A stretch of DNA of 64,000 bases from Streptomyces gobiensis (GTDB taxonomy: Bacteria; Actinomycetota; Actinomycetes; Streptomycetales; Streptomycetaceae), in contig NZ_CP086120.1 of the NCBI RefSeq assembly GCF_021216675.1, positions 5,451,001 through 5,515,000 on the forward strand, written 5' to 3'. Positions 59,353 through 64,000 of this stretch are shown piece after piece. The translations under genes were made by a program, and so were the position numbers. The notes under the pieces were generated by a model, which saw only the letters and a list, made by a program, of their open reading frames with translations, was not told the DNA's origin and searched no databases. The first letter of the stretch is position 1. Each line of letters begins with the position of its first letter.

Positions 59353-61380
59353 ATGACCGCAGCGCACAGCGCCGCACAGCCCGCAGACCAGCCACAGCCC
59401 CTGTGGCAGCCGGGACCGGACCGCATCGAAGGCGCCCAGCTCACCCGCTTCCAGGCCTGGGCCGCCCGGCGGCACGGCGCCCCAGCCGCCGTCCCCGGTA
59501 ACCCGGCCGCGAGCTACGCCGCACTGCACCGCTGGTCCGTCGAGGAGCTGGCCACCTTCTGGCAGGCGGTCACCGAGTGGTTCGACGTACGGTTCTCCAC
59601 CCCGTACGAGACCGTTCTCGCCGACCGCAGCATGCCCGGGGCGACCTGGTTCCCCGGCGCCACCCTCAACTACGCCGAGCACGCCTTGCGCGCCGCCGAG
59701 GACCCCGACCGTGCGGACGCCCCCGCCCTGCTGTACGTCGACGAGAGTCAGGAACCCCGCTCCGTCACCTGGGCCGAGCTCCGCCGCCAGGTCGGTTCCC
59801 TCGCCGCCGAGCTGCGCCGCCTCGGCGTACGTCCCGGGGACCGGGTCAGCGGCTATCTGCCCAACATCCCGCAGGCGGCCATCGCCCTCCTCGCTACTGC
59901 CGCCGTCGGTGGCGTCTGGACCTCCTGCGCCCCCGACTTCGGCGCCCGCAGTGTCCTGGACCGCTTCCAGCAAGTCGAGCCCGTCATCCTGTTCACCGTC
60001 GACGGATACCGCTATGGCGGCAAAGAACACGACCGCACCGCGACCGTCGCCGAACTCCGCCGCGAACTGCCCACCCTGCGCGCCGTAGTGCACATCCCGC
60101 TGCTGGGCACTGCCGCCCCGCAGGACGCCCTGGAGTGGGAAACCCTCACCGCCACCGATGCCGAACCCCTCTTCGAGCAGGTGCCCTTCGACCACCCACT
60201 CTGGGTGCTCTACTCCTCCGGCACCACCGGACTGCCCAAGGCCATCGTCCAGTCCCAGGGCGGCATCCTCGTCGAACATCTCAAACAGCTCGGCCTGCAC
60301 TGCGATCTCGGCCCGGATGACCGGTTCTTCTGGTACACCTCCACCGGCTGGATGATGTGGAACTTCCTCGTCTCCGGCCTGCTGACCGGTACGACCGTCA
60401 TCACCTACGACGGCAGCCCCGGCTACCCCGACACCGCCGCCCAGTGGCGGATCGCCGAACGGACCGGGGCGACCCTCTACGGCACCTCGGCCGCGTATGT
60501 GATGGCCTGCCGTAAGTCCGGAATTCACCCGGGCCGCGACCTCGACCTTGCCACCGTCAAGTGCGTCGCCACCACCGGATCGCCACTGCCCCCCGATGGT
60601 TTCCGCTGGCTGCACGACGAGTTCGCCGAGGCTCACGCGGAACTGTGGATCGCCTCGGTCAGCGGCGGCACCGATGTGTGCAGCTGCTTCGCCGGAGCCG
60701 TCCCCACGCTGCCCGTCCACGCCGGTGAGTTGCAGGCCCCCTGCCTGGGCACGGACCTGCAGTCCTGGGATCCGCACGGCAAGCCGCTGGTCGACGAGGT
60801 CGGCGAGCTGGTCGTCACCAACCCGATGCCCTCCATGCCCGTCTGCTTCTGGAACGACCCGGACGGCTCCCGCTACCGCGACAGCTACTTCGAGATGTTC
60901 CCCGGCGTCTGGCGCCACGGCGACTGGATCACCGTCACCTCGCGCGGCTCCGTCATCATCCACGGCCGCTCCGACTCCACCCTCAACCGTCAGGGCGTCC
61001 GGATGGGCTCCGCGGACATCTACGAAGCCGTCGAACGCCTCCCCGAAATCCGCGAATCCCTCGTCGTCGGCGTGGAACAGCCGGGCGGCGGCTACTGGAT
61101 GCCCCTCTTCGTGCACCTCGCCCAGGGCGCCACCCTGGACGACGTTCTGCGCGACCGCATCAAGCGAACCATCCGCGAAGAGCTCTCACCCCGCCATGTA
61201 CCCGACGAGATCATCGAGGTCGAGGGCATCCCGCACACCCTGACCGGCAAGCGACTCGAAGTACCGGTCAAACGCCTCCTCCAGGGGACCCCCTTGGACA
61301 AGGCGGTCAACCCCGGCTCGGTCGACCATGCCGAGCTGCTGCACTTCTACACCCGCCTGGCTCGCGAACGCACCGCCTGA
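59353..61380 (+). CDS. acetoacetyl-CoA synthetase
   Basis: A 675-aa adenylate-forming ligase that activates acetoacetate to acetoacetyl-CoA with ATP. The phosphate loop is LYSSGTTGLPKAIVQSQGG; other ANL motifs follow: ATLYGTSAAYV, then GDWI and SRGSVIIHGRSDSTLNRQGV, and near the end the Lys motif LTGKRLEVPVKRLLQG. The N-terminal extension WQPGPDRIEGAQLTRFQAWA and the segment WFPGATLNYAEHAL are typical of acetoacetate-CoA ligases. GGAG lies five bases before ATG 59353. The upstream gap is the 107-bp tandem repeat. Use of acetoacetate or recycling of a polyester-type store is the likely role. Confidence 0.92.
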   Translation: MTAAHSAAQPADQPQPLWQPGPDRIEGAQLTRFQAWAARRHGAPAAVPGNPAASYAALHRWSVEELATFWQAVTEWFDVRFSTPYETVLADRSMPGATWFPGATLNYAEHALRAAEDPDRADAPALLYVDESQEPRSVTWAELRRQVGSLAAELRRLGVRPGDRVSGYLPNIPQAAIALLATAAVGGVWTSCAPDFGARSVLDRFQQVEPVILFTVDGYRYGGKEHDRTATVAELRRELPTLRAVVHIPLLGTAAPQDALEWETLTATDAEPLFEQVPFDHPLWVLYSSGTTGLPKAIVQSQGGILVEHLKQLGLHCDLGPDDRFFWYTSTGWMMWNFLVSGLLTGTTVITYDGSPGYPDTAAQWRIAERTGATLYGTSAAYVMACRKSGIHPGRDLDLATVKCVATTGSPLPPDGFRWLHDEFAEAHAELWIASVSGGTDVCSCFAGAVPTLPVHAGELQAPCLGTDLQSWDPHGKPLVDEVGELVVTNPMPSMPVCFWNDPDGSRYRDSYFEMFPGVWRHGDWITVTSRGSVIIHGRSDSTLNRQGVRMGSADIYEAVERLPEIRESLVVGVEQPGGGYWMPLFVHLAQGATLDDVLRDRIKRTIREELSPRHVPDEIIEVEGIPHTLTGKRLEVPVKRLLQGTPLDKAVNPGSVDHAELLHFYTRLARERTA

Positions 61381-61466
61381 AGGCGCCTGAACGACGGCCT
61401 CGGTCCATTGTCAGACCCCTCGACTACGGTCAGTGAGCAAGTGATCGCAGTAATTGGGGGAAAGTC

Positions 61467-62369
61467 ATGGCACAGACCAGAAGCCGCAAGCAACTGAGTG
61501 CCCGTCGTGCGCTGCGCCGCGAAACGCCCAGCACGGTCGCTGTTCTGGCGGAGGAGTCGGACTTCGCGGCCATGCGCCGCTACAAGAGCTTCATCTTCGA
61601 CGATCATCAAAGCTATCTGCGGCAGTTGGAAGGACTGCTCCGCGCCCTGGCAGCGCAGGGCGTGCACACCCGGATCGCTCTCTTCGACCCTGCCGACTAC
61701 GAGGAGTTCTGCACCGTCGAGCAGCTGGACCCCGACACCCCGGCCAGCCGCTCCCGGTACACCGCGGAGGTCGCGGCCGCGGGGGCCACCGTGGCCTACC
61801 AGGGGCAGCCCATCGACCGGCTGATGCCACGGCTTCTCCATACGGCCGAACGCGAGCGCACCTGGGAGCGGGCCACCCAGCTGCTCGCCGGACTCGGGCC
61901 CTGCGGCTGCTGCGGACAGGACATCGGGCATGCCTCTTCCGAGCGCGCCGCGCGGGCCGTGGCCGGGCTCATCGAGTCCGTTGGCCCCGGCAGGCACCAT
62001 CTGGTGTGCAGCGTCACCGCGGCGGACGGCCCCGTAGATCTGCCGTTCGCGGCCATGCTGCATGTCGAAGCCGACGACGAAGGCGAGCTTCAGCTGAGCG
62101 AGGAAGAAGCCCTGGTGCTGACCACGGTGCTGGCTGCGGGCATCGCCACGGACGGCCCCGGCGGCATCGTGCTCCGCACCAGCCGTGACGGCCGCGAGGT
62201 GGTGCGTGGCTGGCAGCTCAACGACGGCTGGCTGTGGCCGCTGACCGAAGCGGAAGTCTTCACGGCCTACTGCACAGACGCCACCACTGGCGAGCCGGTA
62301 CCACCCGAGCCGGGCGTCGACTACCGACCGGGTATCCCCGTGCCCCGCCCGGAGGACGCGGATCACTGA
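61467..62369 (+). CDS. conserved hypothetical protein, 300 aa
   Basis: A soluble protein starting with a basic helix (RSRKQLSARRALRRETPSTV). Residues about 33-75 (RRYKSFIFDDHQSYLRQLEG) and 175-215 (HHLVCSVTAADGPVDLPFAA) look like alpha/beta units. A GPCGCCGQDIGH motif in the middle (residues about 143-155) has three Cys and a His and might bind metal. The C-terminal part is rich in acidic residues and Pro. GGGGGAAAG lies before ATG 61467. No family recognised. It converges with ptsI across a hairpin. Confidence 0.7.
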   Translation: MAQTRSRKQLSARRALRRETPSTVAVLAEESDFAAMRRYKSFIFDDHQSYLRQLEGLLRALAAQGVHTRIALFDPADYEEFCTVEQLDPDTPASRSRYTAEVAAAGATVAYQGQPIDRLMPRLLHTAERERTWERATQLLAGLGPCGCCGQDIGHASSERAARAVAGLIESVGPGRHHLVCSVTAADGPVDLPFAAMLHVEADDEGELQLSEEEALVLTTVLAAGIATDGPGGIVLRTSRDGREVVRGWQLNDGWLWPLTEAEVFTAYCTDATTGEPVPPEPGVDYRPGIPVPRPEDADH

Positions 62370-62399
62370 AGCCCGTCAGAGGCGTCAGAGGTAAGTAAA

Positions 62400-62435
62400 G
62401 CGTCGGCCGTCCCCCCGAAGGCGGACGGCCGACGC
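62400..62435. terminator. 13-bp perfect hairpin between the 300-aa gene and ptsI
   Basis: GCGTCGGCCGTCC (62400-62412) pairs perfectly with GGACGGCCGACGC (62423-62435) around a 10-base loop. It stands between converging genes and should terminate both. Confidence 0.85.
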
Positions 62436-62451
62436 CGGACAGCACGCGGAG

Positions 62452-64000
62452 TCACTCCCCGGAGAGCACCGCCTGCGCCGCGAGCCGGGCGTCCTCAGCG
62501 CTGTCCGCGGCGCGCGCGGCGGCCGCGGCCCGCTCGCACTGAGCGAGGGTGTGCTTGGCCAGCGTGGCACGCACATACGGGATGGAGGCGGCGCCCATGG
62601 AGAGGCTGGTGACGCCCAGCCCGGTCAGCACGCAGGCCAGCGTCGGGTCGGAGGCCGCTTCACCGCACACCCCGCAGCTCTTGCCCTCGGCCTTCGCCGC
62701 CTCGGCGGACAGCGCCACCAGATCCAGCAGCGCGGGCTGCCACGGGTCCTGCAGCCGGGCCACGGCACCGACCTGCCGGTCGGCGGCGAAGGTGTACTGC
62801 GCCAGGTCGTTGGTGCCCAGCGACAGGAACTCCACCTCCTGCAGCACCGAGCGGGCCCGCAGCGCAGCGGACGGAATCTCCACCATCGCGCCGAACTTGG
62901 CCTGCAGACCGGCCTCACGACAGGCATCCGCGAACGCCTTGGCGTCCGTCCGGTCGGCCACCATCGGCGCCATGACCTCAAGATAGACGGGCACACCCTC
63001 GGCCGCCTTGGCCAGCGCCGAGAGCTGTACGCGCAGCACCTCCGGGTGGTCCAGCAGAGTACGCAGACCACGTACGCCCAGCGCCGGGTTCGGCTCATCG
63101 CCCGGGGTGAGGAAGTCCAGCGGCTTGTCCGCACCCGCGTCCAGTACCCGCACGACCACCCGGCCCTCGGGGAACGCCTCCAGCACCTTGCGGTACGCCT
63201 CGACCTGCTTCTCCTCGGACGGCGCCTTCTGGCTGTCGTCCAGGAACAGGAACTCGGTGCGGAACAGACCCACCCCCTCGGCACCGGCCGCCACCGCGGC
63301 CGGAACGTCCGCGGGTCCGCCCACATTGGCCAGCAGCGGCACCTTGTGACCGTCGGAGGTCGCGCCCGGACCGGTAGCAGCGGCGAGCGCGGCCTTCCGC
63401 TCCTCGGCCGCCTTCGCCAGCGCGGCACGCTGCTCAGCGGTCGGGTTCACCACGACCTCACCAGTGCTGCCGTCGACCGCGACGACCGTGCCTTCGGCCA
63501 GCTCACCGGCGCCCGGCAGAGCGACGATCGCGGGGACCCCCAGCGCCCGCGCCAGAATCGCGCTGTGACTGGTGGGCCCGCCCTCTTCGGTAACAAACCC
63601 GAGCACCAGAGCCGGGTCCAGCAGCGCCGTGTCCGCGGGTGCGAGATCCCGCGCGATCAGCACATACGGTTCGTCGCTGTCCGGCACACCCGGCATAGGA
63701 ACGCCCAGCAGCCGGGCGACGATACGATTCCGCACATCGTCCAGGTCGGCCACCCGGCCGGCGAGATACTCACCGGCGCTGGCCAGAAGGGCGCGGTACG
63801 CGGCGAACGCGTCGTACACACCCCGCTCGGCTGTGCTCCCCACGGCGATCCGCCGCTCGACATCCGCCATGAGTTCGGGGTCCTGGGCCATCATGGCCTG
63901 TGCCTCAAGCACAGCCTGCGCCTCGCCGCCCGCCAGATTGCCCCGCGCGATCAGATCGGCGGCGACGGCTTCAACCGCCTGCCGCGCCCGCTGCTGCTCA
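62452..64000 (-). CDS. ptsI: PTS enzyme I (N-terminal part outside window)
   Basis: The C-terminal 516 residues of phosphoenolpyruvate-protein phosphotransferase. The phosphorylated His is in EEGGPTSHSAILARALGVPA (codon 63565-63567). The PEP-binding domain has FRTEFLFLDD, VVVRVLDAGADKPLDFL, NPALGVRG and GAMVEIPSAAL; the C-terminal CGVCGEAASDP and LGVTSLSMGAASIPYVR close the protein. The frame is open through base 64000 with no start, so the gene continues to the left end of the protein beyond the window. The ATG at 63912 is internal. Enzyme I passes phosphate from PEP to HPr. Confidence 0.95.
   Translation of the reverse strand, partial: EQQRARQAVEAVAADLIARGNLAGGEAQAVLEAQAMMAQDPELMADVERRIAVGSTAERGVYDAFAAYRALLASAGEYLAGRVADLDDVRNRIVARLLGVPMPGVPDSDEPYVLIARDLAPADTALLDPALVLGFVTEEGGPTSHSAILARALGVPAIVALPGAGELAEGTVVAVDGSTGEVVVNPTAEQRAALAKAAEERKAALAAATGPGATSDGHKVPLLANVGGPADVPAAVAAGAEGVGLFRTEFLFLDDSQKAPSEEKQVEAYRKVLEAFPEGRVVVRVLDAGADKPLDFLTPGDEPNPALGVRGLRTLLDHPEVLRVQLSALAKAAEGVPVYLEVMAPMVADRTDAKAFADACREAGLQAKFGAMVEIPSAALRARSVLQEVEFLSLGTNDLAQYTFAADRQVGAVARLQDPWQPALLDLVALSAEAAKAEGKSCGVCGEAASDPTLACVLTGLGVTSLSMGAASIPYVRATLAKHTLAQCERAAAAARAADSAEDARLAAQAVLSGE

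Noticed and set aside
58594..61116. An 840-aa minus-strand ORF across the tandem repeat and the acetoacetyl-CoA synthetase gene
   Set aside because: It is open only because of high GC; it runs against a well-supported ligase and through a repeat.

Overview
The window is high-GC actinobacterial DNA, almost certainly Streptomyces or a close relative. The evidence is GTG/TTG starts with strong AGGAGG sites, a conservon (cvnABCD), NsdA-like and SpoIIE/PP2C-type regulators, a class E sortase with an LAxTG substrate, a mycothiol-type formaldehyde dehydrogenase, sigma-R-like promoter motifs, and the GC-rich intergenic hairpin repeats common in this genus. No rRNA, tRNA or CRISPR array was seen.

Layout. 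0-7.6 kb: an ACT protein (cut by the window edge), a secreted amidase, an aminoglycoside-phosphotransferase-like kinase, an NsdA-like regulator and a PAS-PP2C phosphatase. 7.9-11.6 kb: a redox cluster (two small membrane proteins, DsrE, DUF427, a zinc-finger ZAS protein, a Crp/Fnr regulator, an AhpD-like protein) with three GGAAT-N18-G(G)TT promoter motifs. 11.6-13.6 kb: two nested insertion sequences (IS5-like, then IS481-like). 13.6-19 kb: sortase, an acyl-CoA dehydrogenase remnant, a flavodoxin-like protein, an exported protein, a Tat multicopper oxidase and a TlpA-like lipoprotein. 19-28.8 kb: HEAT protein, fused 5-oxoprolinase, PAS/GAF/SpoIIE phosphatase, short-chain dehydrogenase, and an unrecognised 461-aa protein.

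28.9-37.7 kb holds the most interesting system: three tightly packed genes that look like a bacterial condensin of the MukBEF/MksBEF/Wadjet (JetABC) type, made of a kleisin-like, a small winged-helix (kite-like) and a 1526-aa SMC-like ATPase. No JetD/MksG nuclease is next to it. A divergent gene encodes a seven-helix membrane protein fused to an alpha/beta hydrolase.

38-45.4 kb is a betaine-degradation locus: a four-gene operon (formaldehyde dehydrogenase, dimethylglycine dehydrogenase, sarcosine oxidase, Rieske oxygenase), an IclR regulator and a divergent Rieske ferredoxin. A 29-bp operator candidate occurs at both promoters (21/29 identical). Together they would take glycine betaine to glycine and oxidise the formaldehyde released.

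45.4-50 kb is a conservon (sensor kinase-like, roadblock, DUF742, GTPase). 50.4-52.7 kb is glpFK. 53-56.5 kb carries a thiolase-like/DUF35 pair, an Excalibur surface protein with an LAETG sorting signal, and a secreted VanX-like dipeptidase. 56.5-64 kb carries a GH31 glycosidase, a 107-bp tandem repeat, acetoacetyl-CoA synthetase, an unrecognised 300-aa protein and ptsI (cut by the window edge). Two convergent junctions (37.7-38.1 and 50.0-50.5 kb) share the same intergenic repeat module.
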